Below, in pieces: positions 1 to 7,454 of a DNA stretch of 63,278 nucleotides. Numbering within the stretch: the first letter of the stretch is position 1; each line of letters begins with the position of its first letter. This DNA comes from an uncultured Blautia sp. (GTDB taxonomy: Bacteria > Bacillota > Clostridia > Lachnospirales > Lachnospiraceae), in the NCBI GenBank assembly GCA_934373235.1, contig CAKROW010000010.1, forward strand, positions 1-63,278, in the 5' to 3' direction. The translations under genes were made by a program, and so were the position numbers. The notes under the pieces were generated by a model. The model was not told where the DNA came from. It was given only the letters and a program-made list of their open reading frames with translations, and did not search any database.

Positions 1-68
1 GAATGTATCCGGAGTAGTATCGCCTGCCATTTAATCATGTATAATTCATACGAACAGGCGCATTCCAT

Positions 69-99
69 AAAAAAATGTCTGCCTCATAAAAAGCAGACA
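69..99 (-). terminator. Terminator of a B12 riboswitch expression platform
   Basis: On the minus strand TGTCTGC and GCAGACA (93-99 and 76-82) pair around a short loop and are followed by a T run. It lies just downstream of the cobalamin aptamer at 165-335, so it is probably the regulated terminator. A second hairpin (CCAGAG/CTCTGG, about 105-126) sits between them and could take part in switching. The controlled gene lies off the left edge; the first 68 bases are too short to identify it. Confidence 0.7.
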
Positions 100-164
100 A
101 CGTCCCAGAGTTGCGGAGTCTCTGGAATGGTTGTTACACTTTACACGGAAGCTTAACCTCGCCA

Positions 165-335
165 TACTAAGCAGGTTTCCTGGCTTCGGGATCATAGCTC
201 GCCTCTCCTTCTCATGCTTACGCACAATGGATTCTGAAGTTCGCTCCTCCGTTACAGTGACCGGATCGCTCAGGTCTCTCACCTGATTCCCTCTCCTGCC
301 ATCAGGATATCAGTAAAGGTATCACTGTTGACATC
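165..335 (-). promoter_or_regulatory. Cobalamin (B12) riboswitch
   Basis: On the minus strand this carries the hallmarks of the AdoCbl riboswitch: GGGAATCAGGTGAGAGACC near 280, then CCGGTCACTGTAAC, and the B12 box GAAGCCAGGAAACCTGC near 172-188. Vitamin B12 binding normally shuts off the downstream gene, here by the terminator at 69-99. That gene is outside the window; by analogy it should be a corrinoid transport, synthesis or B12-independent isozyme gene. Confidence 0.93.
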
Positions 336-370
336 ACTTAATATGTTCAATATGGAATTATACTGACCAT

Positions 371-399
371 ATAATAGCACTCTGTTAAACATATGTCAA
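371..399 (-). promoter_or_regulatory. Sigma-A promoter of the left riboswitch
   Basis: On the minus strand TTGACA (394-399), a 17-base spacer and TATTAT (371-376) form a near-consensus vegetative promoter. Transcription would begin around 364 and run into the cobalamin aptamer. About 70 bases between this and the next terminator hold nothing I recognise. Confidence 0.75.
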
Positions 400-471
400 T
401 ATATTTTGAAAATAAATTACATTTTTCCAGGTATATTTGTTACTGTTCACACACCACTATCCCGCGAGGTG

Positions 472-531
472 TTTTGGCATGAATATGCCAAAATCCCCTC
501 TCACCGGAAACTGCTCCGGAAAAGAGGGGAT
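472..531 (-). terminator. Terminator after the NlpC/P60 gene
   Basis: ATCCCCTCT and AGAGGGGAT (493-531) form a strong stem with a nested CCGG/CCGG pairing. On the minus strand this is followed by TTTT and a second small hairpin (TTTTGGCAT/ATGCCAAAA, 472-493). It follows the stop codon of the gene ending at 557. Confidence 0.75.
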
Positions 532-556
532 ATATTATCTGTTCATTACATTCTGA

Positions 557-2179
557 TTACAGAAGACGTCTTACAGATACGATCGTTCTGTATGTAGCGT
601 CATTACTGATCTTGATTCCGTCCTGAGAGTTGGAAGCATGAACGATCTGTCCGTTTCCCATGTAAATAGCAACATGACCGCCATAGCAGATCAGATCTCC
701 AGGCTGGGCATCTGCATAGGATACCTCAGTACCTGCATTCTGCTGCTCATAGGATGTTCTCGGAAGACTTACACCAAACTGTGCATATACACTCTGTGTA
801 AATCCTGAACAGTCAGCACCGCCTGTAAGGCTTGTTCCACCCCATACATATGGATTTCCCACAAACTGTGTTGCGTAATTTACTACAGAAGAACCAGCCC
901 CGCTGTAAGATGAAGAGCTTCCAGAATCAGAGCTGTCACTGTCAGATGTATCTGTACTTTCTGTATCTCCGGTATTCTCGGAATCTCCATCGGTGTTCTC
1001 TGTGTAATCACCGTCTGTGTTCTCATCTGTGTTCTCGTCTGTTGTTGTGTCTGTGTCCTCGTCTGTGTTTCCGTCTGTATTATCAGAGATCACATTACCA
1101 TCTTCATCGTACTGTACGCCATCTGTACTCTCGTCGGTATCCTCATCTGTGTTCTCGTCTGTATCAGTATCTCCGTCAGTATTCTCGATGATGTTGCCAT
1201 CCTCATCATACTGTACGTCTTCCTCTGTATCATCAGCATCTGTAGCGGCATCCTCATCAATATCCTCATCCGGATCGATCTCATTGCCGTCCTCATCGTA
1301 CTGTGCTTCTTCGCTGCTGTCACTGTCCTCATCATCCTGGGACTGCTGTGCTTCCTGCTCAGCCGCTGCTGCAGCTTCCGCCTCTGCCTGTGCCCGGGCT
1401 GCTGCCTCTGCTTCTGCCTGACGTCTCGCCTCTTCTTCAGCCGCGATCCTCTCTTCTTCCATTCTCTGAAGCTCTGCGGTCTGCTCTGCAAGAAGGTTGG
1501 CGTAATCAGTAGCCTGCTGCTGTGCATATGCGATCTCATTGTCATAATCAGAGGAGGTGGCACGCTTCTCATCAAGCTGTGTCTGAAGGTTGGCTGACTC
1601 AGCCTCATACTCCTGCTTCATTCCCTCAAGCTCAGCCTTCTCCTGGGTATACTGATTCTCCAGGTTCTGTACCTGTGTAATCGTATTGGAGTATTTCTCA
1701 AGGCTCTGTCTGTCCTGCTCATACATCTTCTGTGTGTACTCAGCTCTTGTCAGCAGATCTGACAGATTCTCAGCATTCATCATCATCTGGAACCATGCAT
1801 CGCTTCCACCCTTCTCATAAAGGTACTGGATACGCTTCTTCATGGCTTCGTACTGCTTCTCCTTGGCCTTCTGAGCCTTACTAAGGCTGTCCTGGGTGGA
1901 AGCAATATCGGATTCCTTGTTGGAGATATCTCCCTCCAGAGTCTGAATAGAAACCATCACGTTTACAAGATTCGCATCAAGATTACTGATCTCACTCTCC
2001 AACTGTGACTTCTCTGCCGCAAGCTGATCCAGTCTTGAATATGTAGCATTTAACTGATCATTGGTAGAATCCATCTCCTGCTGAAGTGCTGCTTCATCCT
2101 CTCTGGTTGCGCTTACGCTGACTACCTGTGCGCCACTGATCATCAGTGCAAGTGTCAGACATAAAATTCTTTTCTTCAT
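557..2179 (-). CDS. Secreted coiled-coil NlpC/P60 peptidoglycan endopeptidase
   Basis: An exported cell-wall hydrolase of about 540 residues. It begins with a signal peptide (MKKRILCLTLALMISGAQ) and then has about 200 residues of heptad-rich coiled coil like CwlO/SagA/PcsB-type enzymes. Next is an Ala/Glu-rich helix and a very acidic Asp/Thr/Asn/Glu linker with three copies of QYDEDGN. The C-terminal 110 residues are an NlpC/P60 domain with the catalytic Cys in GADCSGF and His in GGHVAIYMG, followed by VHAS. Such enzymes cut stem peptides during growth or division and the coiled coil usually holds the domain in check. I chose ATG at 2179 because GAGGG lies at proper spacing; a TTG 18 bases upstream would bury that site. 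It is monocistronic with its own terminator. Confidence 0.9.
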   Translation of the reverse strand: MKKRILCLTLALMISGAQVVSVSATREDEAALQQEMDSTNDQLNATYSRLDQLAAEKSQLESEISNLDANLVNVMVSIQTLEGDISNKESDIASTQDSLSKAQKAKEKQYEAMKKRIQYLYEKGGSDAWFQMMMNAENLSDLLTRAEYTQKMYEQDRQSLEKYSNTITQVQNLENQYTQEKAELEGMKQEYEAESANLQTQLDEKRATSSDYDNEIAYAQQQATDYANLLAEQTAELQRMEEERIAAEEEARRQAEAEAAARAQAEAEAAAAAEQEAQQSQDDEDSDSSEEAQYDEDGNEIDPDEDIDEDAATDADDTEEDVQYDEDGNIIENTDGDTDTDENTDEDTDESTDGVQYDEDGNVISDNTDGNTDEDTDTTTDENTDENTDGDYTENTDGDSENTGDTESTDTSDSDSSDSGSSSSYSGAGSSVVNYATQFVGNPYVWGGTSLTGGADCSGFTQSVYAQFGVSLPRTSYEQQNAGTEVSYADAQPGDLICYGGHVAIYMGNGQIVHASNSQDGIKISNDATYRTIVSVRRLL

Positions 2180-2339
2180 GAATGTTTTCCCTCGCAATCT
2201 AAATCTAATTCTCTATGTAATACTTCTGAAATATCTTATCTCAATCTTGTTACATATTAACACAGTGTTATTTTCTTTGCAAGGGTTTTTCATAATTTAG
2301 TTCAAATTTCTGTAACATTTAGAAACTAATTCGTAATTA

Positions 2340-2373
2340 AAAAGGAGAAAGCCTGTCTTTACAAACTTTCTCC
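2340..2373 (-). terminator. Terminator after the cell-wall-repeat NlpC/P60 gene
   Basis: On the minus strand GGAGAAAG (2366-2373) pairs with CTTTCTCC (2344-2351), followed by TTTTT. It lies about 50 bases past the stop codon at 2421 and separates the two NlpC/P60 genes into different transcription units. Confidence 0.8.
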
Positions 2374-2420
2374 CCGCCAATTATTACGTAATTATTGCCC
2401 TTTTATTCTGTCTCCGGCTG

Positions 2421-3920
2421 TCAGAACAGATCTGCAAGGATCTGATCTGCGGTTTTCTTAAGGTAACCGTTCGGATCTGACAATGTCTTTGTGTTCCATC
2501 GGAAATATGCACCGTTTCGGATATAGTTACCGCTGGACTCATGGTAATCATATTTCTTGCTGCCTGAATATTTTGCCATGTATATCTCTGCAAGCTCAAT
2601 GGCACGGCTGTTGTAGTTTCCGCTTGGTGTAGGGGTGCCTGAGATCTGGACTCCTGCGTTAGGTGTACTGTGAAGGATAACTATACTCTTATCGGAACAC
2701 TGTCCCAGAACGATCCATGTATGTCCGGAGTTGTAGCCGATATCTCCCGGATACAGTTTGTAATTGGAAGCTGCCAGCTTCGCCTGGGAAATAATGGTTC
2801 CCATTCCCTTATCCCGGTATGTGGCTCCCACATCCTCAGCAACGGTTGTATAGTAGTTTCCACCGGATGCCTTCTCCATGATCTGATATACAGACCAGCC
2901 TACAAAGCCTGAGCAGTCAAGGCCCTTCTGCTCGGTAGTCTCACTGAGATCCATATAATTTCTGTAATTATAACTGCTGGACTGACTGGTATACCACTGT
3001 TTCCATCTGCTGCTGACACCTTTTCTGGTGGCATCGGAATAGTTATGCCCACCACCCCATACATAAAGGGTCTGTCCCACAGGCTTCAGTGCATTTGCCA
3101 GGAAATTTTTGATGGTACGGTCTGCTGTGGGTGTGGTAGGTTTGGGATCATTGCCGATCTCACCTATCAGGATACCGTCGCTTCCGAACTCATATTTCTT
3201 TCCGTCAATGGTCACGATACCAGTGGCCATCTGGCCTACCTTGCTGTTTTTGTAAAAATAGTACTTTATACCCTTGGCTTTGTTCTCCACCCAGCCGGTT
3301 GCCATAAGGCCGCTTGTCCTGTAAAAATAATAGGTCTTGTTACTGAGCTTCTTAAATCCTGCCGCCATCTGTCCTGTAGCCGGATCAAAGTATCTCTTTC
3401 CTGCCTTAAAATTCACCCAGCCGGTTGCCATATAGTTCTTACTGGTAAAATATCTCTTTACTTTCTTGCTGTCTGTAAGAAATACGCTCTGGGCTGCAAT
3501 TCCTGTATTACTGTAAAAATAATATTTCTTCTTATTGATGGTCTTCCACCTGGTAGACATATACCCCGTGCTTGGATCAAAATATCGTTTCTGTCCCTTG
3601 CTGTTTGAAAGCCATCCTGTAACCATGGCTCCTGCCTTGCTGGTAAAGTAGCGCTTCCTGCCTTTGCTGTCCTTGGTCCAGCCCTTCACCTGCACGCCTG
3701 TGCTTGTGTTGAAGTAATACTTCTTGCCCTTGAGAGTCAGCCAGCCTTTTACCTTCTTGCCATTCTTATAATAATAGCTCTTTCCGTTGACTGTCTTAAA
3801 CCCGTCCTTCGTGGCAGCCTGCACTTCTATCTCTGTTGTATGTACTGCTGTTCCCGCAGCAAAAAACACCAGCAGCAGAAATACTGCCAGGAATTTCCAG
3901 TTTCTCCTTGAGTTTCGCAT
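2421..3920 (-). CDS. Secreted cell-wall-binding-repeat protein with NlpC/P60 domain
   Basis: A 499-residue exported protein. After an N-terminal signal segment (about residues 8-36) there are nine or so 20-residue aromatic/glycine repeats of the CW_binding_1 (choline/glucan-binding) type, each around a core such as KGWLTLKGKKYYF or TGWVNFKAGKRYF, to about residue 255. The C-terminal part is a large NlpC/P60-like amidase with the catalytic Cys in LDCSGFVGW, His in GHTWIVLG and a later His in ILHST. It probably anchors to wall polymers by the repeats and cleaves peptidoglycan. The domain is longer than a minimal NlpC/P60 (about 200 residues). Start supported by AGGAAGG seven bases upstream. Second such hydrolase in tandem, with unrelated anchoring. 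Confidence 0.9.
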   Translation of the reverse strand: MRNSRRNWKFLAVFLLLVFFAAGTAVHTTEIEVQAATKDGFKTVNGKSYYYKNGKKVKGWLTLKGKKYYFNTSTGVQVKGWTKDSKGRKRYFTSKAGAMVTGWLSNSKGQKRYFDPSTGYMSTRWKTINKKKYYFYSNTGIAAQSVFLTDSKKVKRYFTSKNYMATGWVNFKAGKRYFDPATGQMAAGFKKLSNKTYYFYRTSGLMATGWVENKAKGIKYYFYKNSKVGQMATGIVTIDGKKYEFGSDGILIGEIGNDPKPTTPTADRTIKNFLANALKPVGQTLYVWGGGHNYSDATRKGVSSRWKQWYTSQSSSYNYRNYMDLSETTEQKGLDCSGFVGWSVYQIMEKASGGNYYTTVAEDVGATYRDKGMGTIISQAKLAASNYKLYPGDIGYNSGHTWIVLGQCSDKSIVILHSTPNAGVQISGTPTPSGNYNSRAIELAEIYMAKYSGSKKYDYHESSGNYIRNGAYFRWNTKTLSDPNGYLKKTADQILADLF

Positions 3921-4094
3921 AGATACCTTCCTTTTTTGATTTTATTCTGTGGGTATTTCGTGCTAATTCATTACAAAAATATTACATTTTTATTCTCTTA
4001 TTATATAACATATTTAATCTTTCGTCAACAATTATCACAAACCAGGCATAAGTAAGAATCCTGAAAAGTTACTGGTCACGGAGTGAACAGTAAT

Positions 4095-4138
4095 CCCGCA
4101 AGCAGGATTCTCCGCCTGCGGCGGGCCGCTTCAGCGAC
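4095..4138. repeat. Short dispersed repeat, copy 1 (GCAGGATTCTCCGCC type)
   Basis: The string GCAAGCAGGATTCTCCGCC occurs here in the gap between two minus-strand genes. Close relatives occur at 34267-34290 and 46461-46490. All three are intergenic and near terminators. The downstream bases (GGCGGGCCGCTTCAGCGACA) also resemble the third copy in having a GC-rich tail and a GCGACA/GTCGC element. Confidence 0.5.
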
Positions 4139-4182
4139 AAAAAAACACCCCGCAAATCTCTGTTTCCAGGGATACGGGGTGT
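4138..4182 (-). terminator. Terminator after ddh
   Basis: On the minus strand ACACCCC (4176-4182) pairs with GGGGTGT (4145-4151), with additional pairing inside the loop, and is followed by a run of T. It lies about 25 bases after the ddh stop codon. Confidence 0.8.
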
Positions 4183-4206
4183 TAATGTACTTTTTACAGA
4201 ATTCTC

Positions 4207-5193
4207 TTACAGGAATTTCTTTCTCAGCTCTGCTCCGTCAAGGGCACTTAAATATGCAGGCGGTACATCAAATACAGTCTTGCATCCTGTCTGTCCCTCT
4301 TTATTCATGCGGACTGCTGCTCTTGCGTAAGCCACAATAACAGAAGATGTGAATTCCGGATTGGAATCCAGCTTCAGGCTGTACTCGATCACATGACTGT
4401 TCTCATTATTCCAGCCGGTCTTTCCGCTGCGGATCACGAAGCCGCCGTGAGGGATTCCGCTGTGGTCACGGTCAAGTTCTTCCTGTGAGATGAAATGTAC
4501 AGTTGTGTCATACTCATCAAAGTAATTCGGCATGGTCTTGATCTCGTTCTCAATACGTGCAAGATCAGCACCTTCCTCAGCTACTACGAAGCACTCTCTT
4601 GTATGCTTCTGTCTTGTTGTAAGCTCCGGATCCTCTCCGTTTCTTACTGACTCAAGAGCTGCCTCAACAGGAATCGTATACTGCTTTGCATCCTTAACGC
4701 CATCAATGCGGCGGACTGCATCAGAATGGCCCTGGCTTACACCCTTGCCCCAGAATGTATAGTCATTACCATTTGTAAGGATCGCATTTGCATACATACG
4801 GTTCAGTGAGAACATTCCCGGATCCCAGCCAACAGAGATCAGTCCTACATGACCGCTCTCAGAAGCTGCTTTGTCAACATTTGCAAAGTGCTCAGGAATT
4901 CTCTTATGTGTATCAAAGCTGTCCACAACATTGAAATATTTTACATATTCCGGTGTCTGAACAGGAAGATCTGTGGCACTTCCACCGCAGATGATCAGCA
5001 CATCGATCTTATCTTTCATTTTTTCAACATCTTTTACAGAATAAACAGATGCTGTCTCTGTGAGGATCTTCACAGTCTCCGGTGCACGTCTGGTAAATAC
5101 TGCTGCCAGCTCCATATCCGGATTATGTTTGATCGCACACTCTACACCACGGCCAAGATTACCGTAGCCTAAAATTCCTACTCGAATACTCAT
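4207..5193 (-). CDS. ddh: meso-Diaminopimelate D-dehydrogenase
   Basis: NADP-dependent enzyme that makes meso-2,6-diaminopimelate from tetrahydrodipicolinate in one step, feeding lysine and peptidoglycan synthesis. The 328 residues match the usual length. The N-terminal Rossmann motif is GILGYGNLGRG, followed by FTRRAP. The family signatures VDSFDTHKRIPEH, VGWDPGMFS, GKGVSQGHSDAVRRI and a C-terminal NPEFTSSVIVAYARA are all present. Its presence says that the wall contains meso-DAP and that this shortcut is used alongside or instead of the succinylase/acetylase routes. Start codon ATG follows GGGAGGAATCGATA. It is a single-gene unit between unrelated genes; the 215 bases upstream to 5408 contain no gene I can see. 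Confidence 0.96.
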   Translation of the reverse strand: MSIRVGILGYGNLGRGVECAIKHNPDMELAAVFTRRAPETVKILTETASVYSVKDVEKMKDKIDVLIICGGSATDLPVQTPEYVKYFNVVDSFDTHKRIPEHFANVDKAASESGHVGLISVGWDPGMFSLNRMYANAILTNGNDYTFWGKGVSQGHSDAVRRIDGVKDAKQYTIPVEAALESVRNGEDPELTTRQKHTRECFVVAEEGADLARIENEIKTMPNYFDEYDTTVHFISQEELDRDHSGIPHGGFVIRSGKTGWNNENSHVIEYSLKLDSNPEFTSSVIVAYARAAVRMNKEGQTGCKTVFDVPPAYLSALDGAELRKKFL

Positions 5194-5408
5194 TATCGAT
5201 TCCTCCCGATATAATATTCCTGCGGTTTTATATAACAGAACACACTTCTGCGTTCAGAAATCCCACCGCTCTTAATCCCTGCGAAAGCATATATTACAGA
5301 CAGCTTCTCACAGGCGTTCACATTATAGCACACTTTTTTTCATATGCAAAGCAGATTGGTATAAATAACTTTAATATTTTAAAGTTGTAACATTATAACA
5401 CACATGCC

Positions 5409-6062
5409 CTAACAGCACAGAATGGTGCTTCCCGGGCAGCACATGGACAATGCCAGATTTGCACAGCAAAGGTTCATACACATATTGCTGCCTCCTGTCG
5501 GCATACCTCCAAAAGGACTCTGCATCTCCTGATACCAGCCCCCGCCACTTTCCATTCTCTGCAAAAGCATACGGTACTGGACATTCCCCGGTTCAAGACG
5601 TACTGCCTCCCGTATCTCCTCCAGAGCTTTCACATTATTCCCCAGTCCCATGTTGGCCATTGCAGAAAGATAATACCATTCGCCGTTCTTCTGCCCCAGG
5701 GAACTCAGAACATTCATTGCCTCCTGAAAATGACCACTCTGAATATAATTGGCTGCTGCGCGCCTGCGCATGCTCTCTTCATCCTGATAGGTACTCTGCT
5801 GGCTCTGCCCGAAACCTCCGAAACCACCGTAGCCGTCAAAACCGCCATAACCGTTCCCGCCACCGGCTCCGTATTCTCTCTCCTTCATGATCTGCTCATA
5901 TGCCTGCTGGACTTCCTTAAACTTCTCTTCTGCCTGTTCTTTGTTGGGATTATTGATATTTGCATCCGGATGATATTTACGGCTCAGCTTTCTGTAAGCC
6001 TTCTTCACCTCATCATCTGACGCACTTCTGGGTATTCCCAGAACACTATATGGATCTAACAT
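5409..6062 (-). CDS. J-domain/TPR-like protein with cysteine-rich C-terminal tail
   Basis: A 217-residue cytoplasmic co-chaperone-like protein. Residues 1-65 are a J domain (LDPYSVLGIPRSASDDEVKK, with the HPD motif in KYHPDANI) that should stimulate a DnaK-type ATPase. A Gly/Tyr/Phe-rich linker follows, then about 70 residues of TPR-like helices (NYIQSGHFQEAMNVL, EWYYLSAMANMGLGN). The last 25 residues contain eight cysteines in CC and CxxxC pairs (MCMNLCCANLALSMCC and a terminal LCC). There is no zinc-finger region as in true DnaJ. It overlaps the upstream DUF5685 gene by 17 bases, so the two are translationally linked. The Cys tail could bind metal, be lipid-modified or mediate assembly; function unknown. 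Confidence 0.8.
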   Translation of the reverse strand: MLDPYSVLGIPRSASDDEVKKAYRKLSRKYHPDANINNPNKEQAEEKFKEVQQAYEQIMKEREYGAGGGNGYGGFDGYGGFGGFGQSQQSTYQDEESMRRRAAANYIQSGHFQEAMNVLSSLGQKNGEWYYLSAMANMGLGNNVKALEEIREAVRLEPGNVQYRMLLQRMESGGGWYQEMQSPFGGMPTGGSNMCMNLCCANLALSMCCPGSTILCC

Positions 6063-6906
6063 GTTTATCCCCCTTGTTCCTCTTTTCCCTGCGCTCCCGG
6101 CTTACAGCCTCAAAACGGCACCATACACCGGAATACAGGATATTCCGAAGAACATCTCCGTATTTAATGATGGGAAGCTTCTCAAATTCCCTGCACGCCT
6201 CTGCCAGCATCATCACCAGCATGGAACGTACTTCTTCCTCAAACCCTTCCATCATATATTTTTCACGGAAAGGATTGTAATTTCCATTTTCCACATCTTT
6301 TGCCACGTCATCATACGCGTCCAGGATGTAGATAAATTTCCCCAGATAAAAACCCATACGCCTTAAAGATGCTTCCCACATATCCTGCCTGTACACAAAG
6401 ATCTCCTCCAGGATATGTCCGAAGCAGCCTGCCATACAGTCAATATCTGTCTCTCCCTCATCCTCCCGGACAGAAAGCTCTTCCAGAAGCTCGCGGATCC
6501 TTTCTCCCTTTCGGGCATATTCATCCATACGCTTCTTTCCGCCTGCTTTCAGAAGTTTCGCATAAGCATAGCGCACCGCCTTATGCTCATCCTTCCAGTC
6601 ATCCATGCATTTATAATAGGTAAGAAGGATATTCATGTCCGCCCCGTACTCTGTGATAGCATTCTTTCTCACAGGCTGAGGCTTCACCGGATGCATGACG
6701 CACCTGGTCCTGCCCCGGAAAGTAGGCGGCTCATAAAGGCCGCTTAAGAGCATGACCACAAAAGTCATATCATAGGTCAGGGAAATCTGTCCCGGAATCC
6801 CGTACCTCTCCCGAAGCTCCCTGCACAGTCCGCAGTAAAAAGAGCGGTACATATCAAAATCCTTAAATTTGATCTCCGGCTTGTTCACCGTAATATAACC
6901 GAACAT
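6046..6906 (-). CDS. DUF5685 family protein
   Basis: A 286-residue protein that I recognise as DUF5685, a family of unknown function found in clostridia. It starts MFGYITVNKPEIKFKDFD and has the conserved YCGLCRELRERYG near residue 25, CVMHP near 70 and CMAGCFGHILEE near 160, so there are several paired cysteines. A later LDAYDDVAKDVENGNYNP motif is acidic and helical and recalls the Asp-rich motifs of all-alpha prenyl-transferring enzymes, but I cannot show activity. It sits between a zinc-ribbon membrane protein (1-base gap) and a J-domain protein (overlap), a three-gene operon that probably works as one unit. Confidence 0.75.
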   Translation of the reverse strand: MFGYITVNKPEIKFKDFDMYRSFYCGLCRELRERYGIPGQISLTYDMTFVVMLLSGLYEPPTFRGRTRCVMHPVKPQPVRKNAITEYGADMNILLTYYKCMDDWKDEHKAVRYAYAKLLKAGGKKRMDEYARKGERIRELLEELSVREDEGETDIDCMAGCFGHILEEIFVYRQDMWEASLRRMGFYLGKFIYILDAYDDVAKDVENGNYNPFREKYMMEGFEEEVRSMLVMMLAEACREFEKLPIIKYGDVLRNILYSGVWCRFEAVSRERREKRNKGDKHVRSI

Positions 6907-6907
6907 T

Positions 6908-7318
6908 TCAGCTCCTCTTCACAAACCTGGTGTGGCATTTCGGACATTCGATCTCGATCCTGCCCTTGCCTCTTGGGATACGGATCTTCTGGCCGCACCC
7001 GGGACAGGAATATATATGGTGGGTTTTGCGCTGACGCATAAGATTCTTTTCTTTATTGAAACGGTTCCGCAGCTTCGCTGTCATCTCAAGGTATTTACGG
7101 TTCTCCTCGTAACGCTTCTGGATATCTCTGGAAAAAATACGGTAATAGGTATACACAATGCACAGCATACCCAGAAAATCAAGTAAAAATCCCACAGAAC
7201 TGTATCTGCTCACAAAAAGCGTGAGGATCACCAGCACAAGTGCCAGCCCCATGGTAAATCTTGCAAACTGATCGGAACCGTAACGTCCCTGCATGAATTT
7301 ATTAAACTTATCTCTCAA
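6908..7318 (-). CDS. Small membrane protein with C-terminal zinc ribbon
   Basis: About 136 residues. Two hydrophobic segments near the N-terminus (FTMGLALVLVILTLFVS and VGFLLDFLGMLCIVYTYY) are followed by a basic helix and a C-terminal zinc ribbon (CPGCGQKI, then CPKCHTRFV). I favour a TTG start at 7318 because AAGGAG lies ten bases upstream. An in-frame ATG at 7354 lies inside the attachment site and within the former end of the rlmI-like gene. Before the element at 7349-14318 inserted, this gene followed the methyltransferase stop by about 20 bases, so the operon was originally rlmI-like, zinc ribbon, DUF5685, J-domain protein. The insertion has cut it off from its old promoter. Function unknown. 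Confidence 0.7.
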   Translation of the reverse strand: MRDKFNKFMQGRYGSDQFARFTMGLALVLVILTLFVSRYSSVGFLLDFLGMLCIVYTYYRIFSRDIQKRYEENRKYLEMTAKLRNRFNKEKNLMRQRKTHHIYSCPGCGQKIRIPRGKGRIEIECPKCHTRFVKRS

Positions 7319-7338
7319 GCTATATGATCTCCTTTCAT

Positions 7339-7373
7339 TTACCGGTCGTTGCATACCTGGAAAATGTAGAATT
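7339..7373 (-). pseudogene. Severed original 3' end of the rlmI-like gene
   Basis: On the minus strand this reads FYIFQVCNDR and a TAA stop. These are the same ten residues that now end the intact methyltransferase at 14284, but with four silent base differences and a different stop. It is the host gene's original terminus, displaced 6.9 kb by integration. Confidence 0.85.
7346..7373. other. Attachment site, left (att)
   Basis: TTGCATACCTGGAAAATGTAGAATT (7349-7373) matches 14294-14318 at 24 of 25 bases. The match becomes 26 of 28 when extended to 7346. These direct repeats bound the AT-rich element and lie next to its integrase gene, as expected for attL/attR. Confidence 0.88.
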
Positions 7374-7434
7374 ATTGATATCCACTCTCAAACTCCTGTA
7401 AAATCAAGGTTTTCCACCTTCTTTCTTTCATTTT

Positions 7435-7454
7435 ACACCATTTTTACGCCATTT
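7435..7454. promoter_or_regulatory. Putative integrase arm-binding sites, left
   Basis: Two direct copies of ACRCCATTT (ACACCATTT at 7435-7443, ACGCCATTT at 7446-7454) lie about 60 bases inside the left att site and overlap the integrase stop codon. The same nonamer recurs three times inside the right end (14160-14201). This is the pattern of arm-type sites bound by the N-terminal domain of tyrosine integrases. Confidence 0.55.

Noticed and set aside
46..282. 78-codon minus-strand frame
   Set aside because: It runs through the cobalamin riboswitch and its terminator; residues reflect RNA structure, not a protein.
7318..7354. ATG at 7354 as start of the zinc-ribbon membrane protein
   Set aside because: It lies within the att site and former rlmI-like coding end; the TTG at 7318 has AAGGAG at correct spacing.
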